The notes under the pieces are model-generated. The model saw only the letters and a list, made by a program, of their open reading frames with translations, was not told the origin of the DNA and did not search any database. The position numbers and the translations under genes are program-made. A stretch of DNA of 64,000 bases from Lepidostoma basale (lineage: Eukaryota; Arthropoda; Insecta; Trichoptera; Lepidostomatidae), in NCBI GenBank assembly GCA_022606425.2, contig JAHDVF020001222.1:124001-188000 (forward strand), given 5' to 3'. Shown piece by piece: positions 34,437 through 47,800 of the stretch. Within the stretch, counting starts at the first letter, position 1. Every line of letters begins with the position of its first letter.

Positions 34437-34990
34437 GTGCCTCTTTGGAGAAATACATTAAAGCTTTTAATTTCCTTGGATTCTAAGCTGACATGGAGGC
34501 CACACATTACAAATAAAGTCAAAGCCGCGTCAAGAGCAATCCTCTATCCAATGTTAGCTAGAAACAGTAAACTAAGCACTGTCAATAAACTCCTGATATA
34601 CAAAACGATCATAAGGCCGATCTTCACTTACGCACCCCCAATCTGGTACTATGCAGCTTCGAGTCACATATGAAAACTACAAATCCTGCAAAATAAGGCT
34701 ATACGTTTATCGCTTGGTGGACTTGGTGGGCTTCGTGGACCACAGGATCACACAACTGCACCTAAAATTGGGAATCTCGATGATAGATTAATTCATTCTG
34801 AAACTTGCCGAATGTTTTTACAAAGGACTCCTTTCACATTCTAACCCCAAACACCTCCAGGCGCCACAAGCGCCCAAAATTGTTCCTCCTTCAGAAAAAC
34901 ATTCCGGGCCACACAAATCATGCCCCCGCATAAACCAACAACCCACCAAATCACCTTTCAACAATGTTACCATCAGACGTAAGAGTAATA
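34437..34990 (+). pseudogene. Jockey-like reverse transcriptase C-terminal fragment
   Basis: Reads KLLISLDSKLTWRPHITNKV, KAASRAILYPMLARNSKLST and VNKLLIYKTIIRPIFTYAPP, then IWYYAA. This is the thumb region of jockey/CR1-type RTs. It goes on out of frame (LQNKAIRLSLG). Confidence 0.75.
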
Positions 34991-35304
34991 GTCACAAGAG
35001 CTGAATCTCTGTAAGCCAGAAGATCTAAGTCCAAGTCTTCGATCTTATGAAAGAAAGAAAATTGTTTCTTTTAAAAGCATTAAACTTTTTAAATGGTAAC
35101 AAAATCATTATCAAACAATTTAAAATTCATCCTTTAAAAAAAGTATATTTCTTTAAAAAGCGGTGTTTCTCTTAAAATTCAATAAATGCTATTGTCTGTA
35201 TATAGCAGTGCCAGATGAAGCCAGCACGGGCCTTTTAGCAAATAAATATTACCAAGAGGCCCTGGGTTTTGTACGATAATCAAATAAAACACAACTTTTA
35301 CTAA

Positions 35305-35735
35305 CTAACTAATCATCATGCCATCTCCCGAAGGGAGCCACTCTGTTCTTTCCTGATATACTTATCTTGATTCCTCAACATTCATACATCTTCTCATGCA
35401 CGCACATCAATTTCTCTGACTCCTATTTCAACAATTAATTTATTTGATCGTGCCACGTATTCCTAGGTCATCCGCTATTTCCATTAACACATACTTTCTT
35501 TACCATTCTTTCTTTATTTATTCTTTCCATGCATCCAAACCATCTTATAATCCATTCATAATTTTGTTAATAACACTTTCATTTGCACTGCATTCACTTC
35601 TTATATTTGCATTTGACACTATCTAATATCACACATTCATCTTAGAGATCTCATTTCTTCTGCTTTTATTTGACTTTCACTCTTCGTTTGCCAGTTTACT
35701 TCATTGCTTCACTTCCTTACATTAGAATCTATAGA
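35305..35735 (-). mobile_element. RTE-like family A fragment
   Basis: Complement of the family A tail: AACTAACTAATCATC, then CATGCATCCAAACCATCTTA and GAGATCTCATTTCTTCTGC. Ends 130 bases before the first SLC6 exon. Confidence 0.65.
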
Positions 35736-35866
35736 CGCGGGGTCTCCAGAATTGTGGGGCCCGTAGCACTAGCTACTTCTGCTACATATATGGTAAATCT
35801 GGCACTGGTATTTAGGTAAGAAATCATAATAGGATTGATGGTCACCTTTAATTGTGCTTTCATCAG

Positions 35867-38800
35867 AACACTGATAGTGGTGAAGGAACATCTATGGAAA
35901 ATAAAAGGAAGAGAAGGTACAAGAAGCGAAGCAAAGGTGCATCTGGAGAAGAGGCAGAAGCAGAGATACCAGTAGATGATGGAGAAGAAGAAGAGTCGTG
36001 TGTTATGGCCGTGGTATTAATTTGCATTTATTACTATTTTAATCCAATACATACTAATTTATCATACCAAATCAATATAATTTCATCTATAGATGTTTTA
36101 TAATTATTTTAAAACAATAGTTCTTTACTGTTGAATTCTATTCTGCTGAATAAGAGAGCTCTAAGACTAACTCATTAGTCCGGAGCCAGCTCAAATGTGG
36201 TTTGGTGATATGGAGTCCCCACAAAGCAAGATACTCAATCGATTGCTCAATCAAATATTTTTGAGATATATCTCATGAGGGAGTTTGGTAGCCGATTTTT
36301 TTAGAATTCCGTCATCTTGGAGGGTATCCATCTTTATATTCCGGATGGTTATCTTCAACAGCGTCAGCACAAACTGTTTTATCTCCCTCTCTGTGATGCT
36401 GGTGGGGAGAACAATCAAACTGCTGAACAGGATCACTTCGGAGATCGGCGTCATTCATATTAGTGAAAGTATATTCAGAAGACAAACTTTTGACTTTAGA
36501 GAGTATCTTGTATTTCTAATGTCAAACCACCTCTAATGCGTTCCTGGTATTATATATTTTATTTTATCTGTTCTCAATAGATTATTTGAATTTAATGATG
36601 TAAAACTCCATATCAAATAATTAATACAAATGAAAACGTCAGTTTTCTAGAAGTTTTATTATATTTTATGGGAATGACATGTTTCGCCCTTCTAAGGCAT
36701 TATCAAATGACGAAACTTCAACTCATTGCAGTTTATATACACTAGTAAATGGAGCAAAACAGGGTAATTAACAAAAATTTATGTGACTTTATACATTTTT
36801 AACAAAGAATTATTTAGGTCCAGAAATTTTGGAAAGTGTTTGTTGGAACTCGTTAAGAAATTTTATGACAATGGTTACATAGTTAGGGGATACTAAATGT
36901 ATAAAGTCACATCAATTTTTGTTAATTACCATATTCAGCTCCATTTACTAGTGTATATAAACTGCAACGAGTTGAAGTTTCGTCATATTTTATAATGCCT
37001 TAGAAAGGCGAAATCTGTCATTCCCATAAAATATAATAAAACTTCTAGAAAACTGAAGTTTTCATTCGTATTAATTATTAAATAATTTTTTTTTTTTTTT
37101 TTTCATTATTTTCAATCTGCCATGAAACTTCAAATAACAATGTAAATTTTTTGACAGCTTTATTTTATCATTATTTAAAATGAACTTCCATCGAGAGATT
37201 TCAGTAAAATCATTAGATTTTCATAGAGTATGATTTAGGCAACTTTATACTCTTTAAAAACAGTACTTCTTTATGTCCTATATTATGAGAAAATCATTGA
37301 CATTTATATAAAAGAGGACCAATGGAAATGGATATTTCTAGGAAACAAAAGCTGACAATCGCCCCACTTGGTCTCACAGCGCTGAGTTCCTCATGTCGTG
37401 TATCGCCATGTCTGTTGGCCTCGGGAACATCTGGCGCTTCCCCCTCACGGCTTACGAGAACGGGGGCGGAGCCTTCCTGGTGCCTTACATCATAGTCCTG
37501 TTCCTTGTCGGCAAACCCATGTACTATCTGGAGATGATACTCGGCCAGTTCTCGGGTAGGAACCCGATTAGGGTTTGGGCCATATCACCAGCTATGACAG
37601 GTACTGCAAACATATTTTTACCATGTAATTCGTTAGTCCATCCAACAACTTTTAATTGTTTTTTTATTATTATTATTTATGATGATTTATATTTTAAGTG
37701 CACCTTTTGTAAAATCAATTACTCCAAGGGCACACTAGGAAAAGACCGGACCGTGCCGTCTCCAGAAGTTTTTTAAATTTAATGTCACTATCCTTATACT
37801 TAATACTAACCGCGGAAAGCACGAAAGAAACTTACTTAATTGGGTGTGCCTGGGATTATAATGTAGTTCGCATTTGTTACTACTGATCGGAGTGAATGTT
37901 GCCTTTCTATTGGCATGGGCATTGCTGTCTCGAAAATGACATTATAATGATATTATAACGTCAAGACGGCATAGGCAATCCATTCTTCCAGGGTCCAATT
38001 TTTTTACTCCAAATGATTCCTTTCGTACAATGGGGGTTAATGAAAGTTGTGTTTTATATAGTTGTATTATCAAAAACCCAGGGGCTCTTGGTAACATTTG
38101 CTACCGGACTGCGCTTGCTTAATCTAGCACTGCAAATACAGTAGAGAAGTAAGACTACGAATTGTCCAATCACAGCGGTTTGCAGTAGTCCTGCCTATTT
38201 GAAATTTTGTTTTCGTTACTTAGCTATACCTAAACTTTATTTCAGGTGTGGGATACGGGCAGCTGGTGGCAACCTTCTCCATAGTAACATACTACGTGTC
38301 TTTGATGGCACTCACCGTCTTCTACCTGCTGCAGTCCTTCAGCAGCGAGCTCCCTTGGGCCTCCTGCGCCGTGGAATGGGGCCCCACGTGCTACTCATCC
38401 AAATCTGAAGCCAATGACAGCTTTCACGAAAACAAAAATAAAACGAGCAGCTCTGAATTTTATTTTATGTAAGTCCTCGGCCTTCCGTCTTATTTTAGTA
38501 GGAAAAAGATCATTTAACTTAGTTGACTTCTCCCAACCCTTCTTTTAATATCCCCTCCACTCGCCCTTCCTTTATAAACATACTTCCTAAATATACAAAT
38601 TCATCCACTTGTTCCAGATTTTCACCATTCACACTCATGTTGCAGACTGTCATGCTTTTTCTTTTTCTAAACTAACTAACTAATCATCACGCCGTCTCCC
38701 AGAAGAGATAGACAACAATAATGGACTGCCAAACTGTGCCTTCATAACATACTTCTCTCGATTCCTCATTATTCATAATTTTATGTGGTTTTAAACAATA

Positions 38801-41800
38801 ACACAGTTGGCTGATATAACAATGTTTAAATTTATTACAATAGACAGATACAAAAAAATCACAAAATACTAACTATTTTTAACTGTAATTTTTTTTTGCG
38901 GACCACCGGATGATTATCTATGGTCATGGGGACAGAACGCTTGGTCCCTGATCCAGGGAACTTGGGTTCAAGCCTGGACATGACCAGATTCCTTCTCTAT
39001 AATAATGAACTAGGTCTGTGAGGTAGTAGGGTGCTTGTCAAAAAATGCAAAATGTATTAAAAACACTCCTCTATAAATAGTCTGAAATCATGAGCTAGAC
39101 ACAGCATTATCATGTCACTGATATGTGTAAATAGACATTAATGCCAGCCTGAGCTAGCTCTACAGTTCCTACGAATAGTGGGTACGTTCATAGGAGCCAA
39201 TCAGTGCGTGAAAAGTGAATCATGGCTGAGTACAGTAATTACATAAAATCGAAACAAGCTACGGTATAGCACAACCTTGACCAAGGAGAAAATTTAACTT
39301 CTTCCTTCCTGTTAGTTCACTACTCCTCACTGCACTAATGTTACGAGTATATTATTTTGTTGAATATCTCTTTAAATCGACGTATACAGAACAGCTATTA
39401 TATTGATTCTTATGGCATATTTATATAGATAGGTAGCTAATATTATTAATGACTTATATTTTAAGTGCGCCGTTTTGTAAAATCAATTACTCCAAGGGCG
39501 CACTATGAAATGACTGACCGAACAGTGCAGTATTTAGAAGTTTATTAATTTTAACGTCACTATCTTCATACTTAATACTAACATGGAGGCTATTCCACTC
39601 CAACGGACCCGCAACGCTGAAAGCTGATGAATGAATTGTTGGAATTGGAATATGTCACCATTTTATTGTTGCTTGAATTCTACACCATGTGATCACCGGG
39701 GATCAAACCCGGGTCCTTCGGTATGGCAGTAATAGCTGTTACCACTCTGCCACGTAGTTCGTCGTTTATATATTTATTGTTGCATACATTATAAGTTAAT
39801 TTTTGATATTAAACTTTGTGTAAAACCACTTTTTTTACTTCACTATCTAACTAACTATTATAACAAACCATAACAGCGTTTCTCCAAAGGGATAAGCAGA
39901 AAGGATGGACCGCCACACTACTCTGCCCTAACATTATCTCGAGATTAATAATAATAATAATAATAATTAGACTATTTTGTATAGGACTATTTTCGTGAAT
40001 AGCTCACCTCAAGGGCGCTTTGACAATGTTTTTAGTCACGAGAGCTGCATCTGACACCAGCAATCAGACAACCGTTGTTTACATTTTATGCGAAATTTTG
40101 AAAAGGTGGGTTTTTGGATCTGGTGCCATTTTTTATTATTTTTTTTTAGAGGGGAGTTGCTTTATTTTTGACCTTGCTTATAATGTACAAGGCTTATAAT
40201 TTCGTCAAATGGATCTTTCTGCAATCATTTAATCTTAATTTGTTTCAAAGTGTTGGGATCAGGAGGGATATGCTAATGTGGACCAATCAGGAACTTCTCA
40301 GCATTTGCTCTTGTGGAGAGGAAACCACTTAGAACTCTCCAGGAGAAGCCGGCCCGTTGACAGTAGTCATCAGGCCTTCCGTCACACTAGAGGAGTGTTC
40401 GGCATTTTGTGTCCTACATTGGTTTATCTTACCAATTGCCTGCACTGTTCTTACCATAAATGAAACTACCTCTTGTGTCAGTTCCTTGTGAACCATCACC
40501 TTTGGGATATCGTTAAGATCTTTCCCTAAAAGGTGAGATTTAAAATCTGTCGGATTGTCAATGCGTCTGAGGCATGCACGAAGCATATTCCAGGCGAACG
40601 GACCTGCCACTGCGAAAGTCCGATCTTAAGCTTATTTTTTTTATGCTTCTCTTTTTAATTCTTATAATATAATTGCAAATGATCTGGAATTATATGTCTG
40701 TAATGTTTGTAATTTTTATTGAAATAAATTAAATGAAATCATACACAGAGAACGTATTTATAAAATGATTATTTTAATATTATTATTGATAAGCGTTTTT
40801 AATTACAGAAAGACAGTATTGGGACAGTACGAGAACATCAATGAAGGAATAGGTAAGCACTTACAACTAACTAACCAACCAATATAGGCAGAAAGAATGG
40901 ACCATCACACTATTCTTCCCTGACATATTTCTCTCGCTTCCTCATACATCACACATTTTTCATACACCGTGTCAAGCATTCACTTCGATTTCTCCGAATT
41001 CTCATGTGGCCGACATTAAATATTTGATTTACAGGTATTTGATTGCGCCACATTTCCCTCCGTCTTCCTCTATTTCTAGTTCCATTTATATCATTAACAT
41101 ATACTTTTTTATTATTCTTTCTTCATTTGACGATCTTCGTGGCCGAGTGGTAAGTGCATTGACTGCCACCCCGAAGGTTCTGGGTTCGATTCCTGGCGAA
41201 GGCAGTGTAATTGTCACACTGCCTTTGGTATGGTGTAGAATTCACGTGGCAATAAAATGGCGATAGATTAGCTACCTATCACAGGAGAATCACTATGATA
41301 GCTATAATTCCCTTTACATCGATTTGGCTCATGCTGTCATGATGTAAAGAGCGATTCAACAAATTAATAATAATAATTATTATTATTTATGCTTTCCATG
41401 TGTCCAAGCCAAGCTAATGATCCTTTCATTATTTTGTTCATAACACTTTAATTCGCACTACATTCATTTCTTATATTTTCATTCGACACTATCGTACACA
41501 TATTTTCTATATAATCGTCTCAGAGGTCTCTTTCGTCTTTTTACTGCATTTATTCTACTTTCATCCTTATTTCACCAATTCCATGCTTTGCTTCCGTACA
41601 TAAGGGTCTGTACAAGAATACTATAATATAATACAATACCTACATTAAAGGTTCAAATTTATTACTGATTACGATTGTATAGTGAACCAAGTTTAAAGTG
41701 TAGAAAATCTTTGTTTCCGTGAATATTTCATGGGTTGTAACTAGTCATCGTTATTTGTGAAAGTCTTCTTCTTCTTCTTTTTGTCCTGTCTCCTCCAGGA

Positions 41801-44800
41801 ACCTTCTCCACCCGACTCTATCGCATGCCTGATGCCTAACATCATCCCAAGTGAGGCCTGCTGCTTTAACCTGCAGGGCTCTTCTCCAGGTGGTTCTAAG
41901 TCTGCCTCGCTTCCTCTTTCCTCCCATAGAAGACCAGTCTAATGCGCCCTGAGCGAAGCAGGCTGGGTTCCGTCTCGGAGTGTGACCGATCCACTGCCAT
42001 TTGCGTCTAGCGAATTGTTCTCTAATTGGCTTTTCGCCTGCCATGGTCCAGAGAACGGCATTTGACAATTTGGGGCCAATAGATCTTGAATATTGAGCGA
42101 AGGCACCTATTTATAAACTTCAGATGTGAAAATACTAATAATAAAATTACTTACGATGTGTTCACAGGCTATCCGGATTGGCGCCTGTCTTGCTGTCTCC
42201 TGGGGTCCTGGTTTTGTGTGTTCCTCGTGATGATGAAAGGTGTAAAGAGCTCTGGAAAAGCTTCCTACTTCATGGCACTCTTTCCATACGTCATAATGAT
42301 CACTCTTCTTGTAAAGTATGAACAAATATTTAAAATACCTAGTAAATAAAATAATGTGTGTGTGTGTGTGTGTGTATTTATGTAAGCATGGAAGAATGAC
42401 ATCTTTCGCCTGTCTAAGCCATTATCAAATGTTCCTCAACATTCATACATCGTATCATGCACGCGCGTCGATTTCTCTGACTCCTCACGTGGCCGACATT
42501 CAATATTTGATTAATTTGATCGTGCCACGTTGAACATGACTTTCAACCTACTAAAATTTATTTAATTATCAATATATTTATATAAAACTTGTCAATGTAT
42601 TTGGAGGCTTACCTGTAATAACCGAATCCATCACAAATTTTTCCCAAAGCGAACTCCAAAATAAAAATATTCACTTTTTAAATCACTGATTTTTCAAGAA
42701 TTCCTTTAAGAGATACGAACACTTAGAACGACAGTCTTATTCAAACAGACACACTCCAGCCAAAGATTTGTATTGGATGACGGAAAGGTTTGCTCATTGT
42801 GTCTATTCAACATTCCCAAAAACTATTATTTCTTATCGGGGATAAACTCTACGAATTCGATTTGTGACAGGCTAATTACAGGAAATACGCCTTAGTGTGC
42901 TGGATCAAAAAATAACAAACTTGCATCCTTTTTTTTAACTTTCAGGGTCCTCACGCTAGATGGCGCCTTCAATGGAATAATTTTTTTTATCAAACCCGAT
43001 TGGCAACAGCTGTATAATCCTAAGGTATGAAATGAAATCTTATACATATGATTATATTCTTACACGAGTCCCTAACGTGCAAATCAATTGAACATATGTT
43101 GTCTTCAGGTCTGGTACGCTGCAGTAACACAAGCTTTCTTTTCACTTACTGTTTGTATCGGTGCGATCATCATGTACTCTTCCTTCAACAAATTTTCACA
43201 AAACATATACAGGTAGAGTTTCGTTTGCTATTTTAATAATTATCTCGCAGCTATCTTAATTCGCTCCTAGGATGGTTGAATGCATGAAAGGATACGATGT
43301 GTGAGTCCCAGACTGATGCGGATCCGCTTCAAAATTGGATTGACAAGAGTATTACTCATAATTGGGTATATTCCTGTTAATAGCGAAGATGAAGCTGTGA
43401 ACAATGAGTTCTAGGATAGTGTAAACGAGATAGCAGCGAATAAAAACGTGAATGATAGATTTATTTTAGCAGGAGATTTGAATGGATGGGCAGGAATCCA
43501 AAGGGCTGGTTATGAAGAATGTCTCGGTAAGTATGGTGATAGCAGGACGAATGATAATGGAAGGAGAGTGCTTGGTGTGTGCCTGGAGTGCAGCCTCTTT
43601 GTGTCAAACACGATGTTTGACCATAAGAGGATCCATCAGTATACTTGGGAAAGAGGGAATGAAAGGACGACGATTGATTACGTCATCGTTGACTCTAGAC
43701 TACGGATGGACACTATAGATACCAGAGTGTTCAGAAGGACTGAACTCGGAACTGACCATTTTTTGGTGGTGACAAAGAAAAACCTGTTCCGAGGTTGGCG
43801 TACCAAGAGGAACAAAACAGTGACCGCCCCGTCTAGAGTTAAAGTGGAAAAACTCTAAATCGATGACGTAAAAGAGAGTTATGTGAGAAGCTGAGTGGTC
43901 GGAAATCTGAATTTATAAGTATAGATGAGATCTGGAACAAATTAAAATAAAGTCTATGTGAAACAGCGAAAGAGGTATGTGGTACTCGCTGTATGAATGT
44001 GGAGGAAGCTAGAGAAGTGTGCCAGGATAGAGTAGTGTGGCGGTCCATTCTCTCTGCCTACCCCTACGGGGGAACGGCGCTATGGTTTGTTGTTGTTGTT
44101 GTTATCTCGTAGTTATTGCAAACAAGAATTCATCAATGAAAGCGAAAATGGCCGTTCACAGATGGACTCTCCTTTGGAACCAATGATTTATATGCAGATT
44201 TCAATGAATTGAAAAACTTTTTTTAAAGAATGTATGGTTTAAAATGATGATTATGACGTTATTATTATTTTTTATTGATGTAAATTGTACAAAAATTAAT
44301 TAAAATTTTGTTATATTTCACAATACATGAGTTCATTGTTTTTTATTTCCGTTTCTCTTACTCCCCTTATGAAGAAAATTTCTTATGCTAAGGATTTCGC
44401 GTTTACGCAATGTATTTGCTTCTTAGATGTCATGTTTATGCAATGTATTTGCTTGTTATATTTCGTATTTACGTAATACATGTGCTTGTTTCAGGGATGT
44501 GGTGATTGTCGTAACTTTAGACACATTCACAAGCCTACTGGCTGGGTTCACCATCTTCGGTATTCTAGGAAACTTGGCATTTCAAAAGAACGAAACCGAC
44601 ATACGAGATGTGATTGGTAGCGGAGGAAACAGTTTGGCTTTCATATCATACCCTGATGCCATTGCCAAGTTTGATAAGTTTCCACAGGTATTTAATTTTT
44701 TCTTCGTATTAGTGACAAGCAAGATGGCCCTGAAAAGGGCCGATTTTTCTCTTGTCATTGTGGTGGGAGGCTTGACCGACTTTTTGCTGTTTCCAGAGGT

Positions 44801-47800
44801 CCCGGGTGCTATATTTATAGTAACACCTTCATTGTCACTATTCCGTTTCAAGGATTTAATTGCAAATAATAAATTGAATAACCTTTTAAAACCCTGTATT
44901 TTCACAAAAATTCTTTTCACACAAACATGTTTTGGACTGCACACGTCCTGCTTCAGTGTAAAATTTAACAATTAAGTGTTACTAAATTGTGTTTTATATA
45001 TATAATAATACTAAATAAAAATGGGTGGAGTTTAGGTAGAGGTAAGCGTACTTGATTTTCAATTAGGATTTTAACCTTTGGAACTAATTAATTGGGAACC
45101 TACCAACAAGTTTATTTTGATTTATAATATTTTCTTTCAAGCCTTTGAAAAACAAACATTTTTGTGTTGCGAAAAAATGCTGTTCCTCAAAAGCTGTTCA
45201 AATGGGAATCCGCATCACAAAGTGATAGTGAATATAGAAAAAACAAATAATTATTATGTTTTTCCTTTCATTTATCACAAAACCAATTTAGAATAAATAA
45301 AAATACTCTCGTTAACTACGTACAACACTATTCAAACACTCGTACAAAGCCACTCAGATACTAGTATAACGCGACACACAAAACTAATATTACGCCACTC
45401 AATAATTCGTTCAACATTTTTCAAAAACTCACACAACGTCACTCAGAAACTAATATAATGACACACAAAACTCGTAGGTACAACGCCACTCAAAATTCCG
45501 TACAACGCTTTTCAAAAATCGTACACGTCACTCAGAAATAAGTATCACAACATACAAAATTCGCAAAATGCCGCTAAAAAACTCGTACAACGCCACTCAA
45601 AACTCGTACAATACCACTCAAAACTCATGCAACGCCACTCTTAAATTCGAATAATTCTGCCAGCGTTCCAATCATAAACGTATCCACTAGAAACGATTAC
45701 GGAGTGTAACGAATATTAATTTGCGATCATATTGAATAACCTGCTATTATATATTAAATTCATTCTGATTCAATATGAACTTACCGTAAACACACAAAAT
45801 TTGTTTCAGGTATTTTCTGTGCTTTTTTTCCTGATGCTGTGGGTGCTTGGTTTAGGCAGTGCAGTCTCTTATCAAAGTTCTCTTGTAACGGTTCTCTCTG
45901 ATCGTTTCAAGAAATATGCGTACTGGAAAATAGCACTCATTTCCTGCATCTTTACTTGCATCCCGGGGCTCGTTTACATCACACCGGTAAGAAGAAGCAT
46001 CGCATTTGAAGTACACAACGCAATAAATTGTTTGTTTATTTATTTTATTTATTAAATATAATTACAGGGTGGACAGCACATCCTAAATCTTGTAGACTAT
46101 TTTGGAGGAACTTTCCTCGTTTTGGGACTGGCGCTTGCAGAACTGATCGGAATCAGCTGGATTTATGGTAAAGTAAAATAAATGAGAGAAGAATAAACGT
46201 TTTGTCGTCTTGTTGGAATAACGTCTGCTACATTACCGTGAATTGTGAAAATCTAGAACAAGCGGATGAATTTGTATACATATCAAGTATGTTACAAAGT
46301 GTGGGCGAGTGGAGTGCGATGGTAAAGGTTTGGGGCAGGCAACTATGTTAAGTGAATGGTGCACTTAAAGCTGTAATCGCTAACAAAAGCCTATCTAAAG
46401 AAGCTAAAACGGCATAGTACAATAGTGTTCTTGTACCGACCCTTTTGTATGGAAGCAAAGCATGGAATTGCCAAAAGAAGGATGAAAGTACAATAAATGC
46501 AGTAGAAATGAAATCTCTTGGACGAATGGGTTGAAAATCTGTATATGATAGAATGTCGAATGAAAATATTAGAAGTGAATGGAGTGTGAATGAAAGTGTT
46601 ATGAACAAAATAATGAAAGAAAAATTAAGATGGATTGGACACATAGAAAGAAAGAATGGTAGAAAAAATTTATGTTGCGATGTAAATGGACTGTGATGGA
46701 ATTAGGTACTATTAGCACTCGTGTATGAAATGTACTATTAGCACTTGTATGTAAATTCCTACGTTTGATTATCGACACATGTTACTCTCATACTTTCTGT
46801 ATTTCCCATAAAATACTCGTATTTCCTACAAAATATCATATAAACTCTAGAAAACGAACATTTTCATCAATATCAAAAGTGTAAATTGTGTAAATACAAT
46901 TTTATCTACATACTCGTAAACAATAATTAAAAAATATTTCACTAATCTCAATTCCCTATAAACCGAAAATCATTGGTTTATTTAAAAAAAGAAACAGTTT
47001 TCCAAGCAATATGAAATCTTTAAACTCTCATATCTCCAAAATGTATATTTACACTTACGTCGGTTTTACACTCACGGTGCGATATAAAAACTTCTGTTTT
47101 CAATAATTTTATTATATTTTTATGGGAATGGCGTATTTCATAAAATGCTGAGGCAATAAAACATGTCATTTTTTAATTCCTCAGAGAAGCAAAACATGCC
47201 ATTCCCATAAAAATATTATATTATAAAACTTCTAGAAAACATACGTTATTATTCGTATTAATAATTTAATTTGAAGTTTTATATCATTGTTCAAGAAACA
47301 ATAAATTACTCAAGAATGGTAATCATTTTTCCAGGATTGGAAGATATCTGTGAGGACATAGAGTTCATGACGGGTAAGAAGGTGTCATTCTATTGGCGTT
47401 GGTGCTGGGGTTTGGTCACCCCGCTGATCATGATAGCAGTTTTTGTATACGCCCTCACCAGCATGGAGATGCTGCAGTACATGGACAAGGAATATCCCCT
47501 CAATGCCAATAGTAAGTCGAACAGTATCCCTAATATAGTTCTAAATCAATGCATACACTCACTGCAAATCGACTTCTATAAATTTAGAAGCTTTTGCAAA
47601 TTGTCGCCAACTCGTGCAATTTGTTGCCATCTTGTGCAACTTGTCATCACCTTGTGTAATTTGTCGCTACCTCGTGCACCCTGTCGCTACCTTGTGCAGT
47701 TTGTCGCCACATCGCGCAACTTGTCTTCACCTTGTGCAACTTGTCATCGCCTAGTGCAACTTGTCGCCACATCGTGCAACTTGTCATCACCTCGTGCAAC

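Noticed and set aside
42107..42325. Minus-strand ORF opposite the SLC6 exon at 42168
   Set aside because: It is the shadow of the transporter exon, which has family identity and fitting phases.
44427..44975. 182-codon ORF as a separate gene
   Set aside because: Only 44495-44687 is the SLC6 exon; the rest is intron read-through past a good donor.
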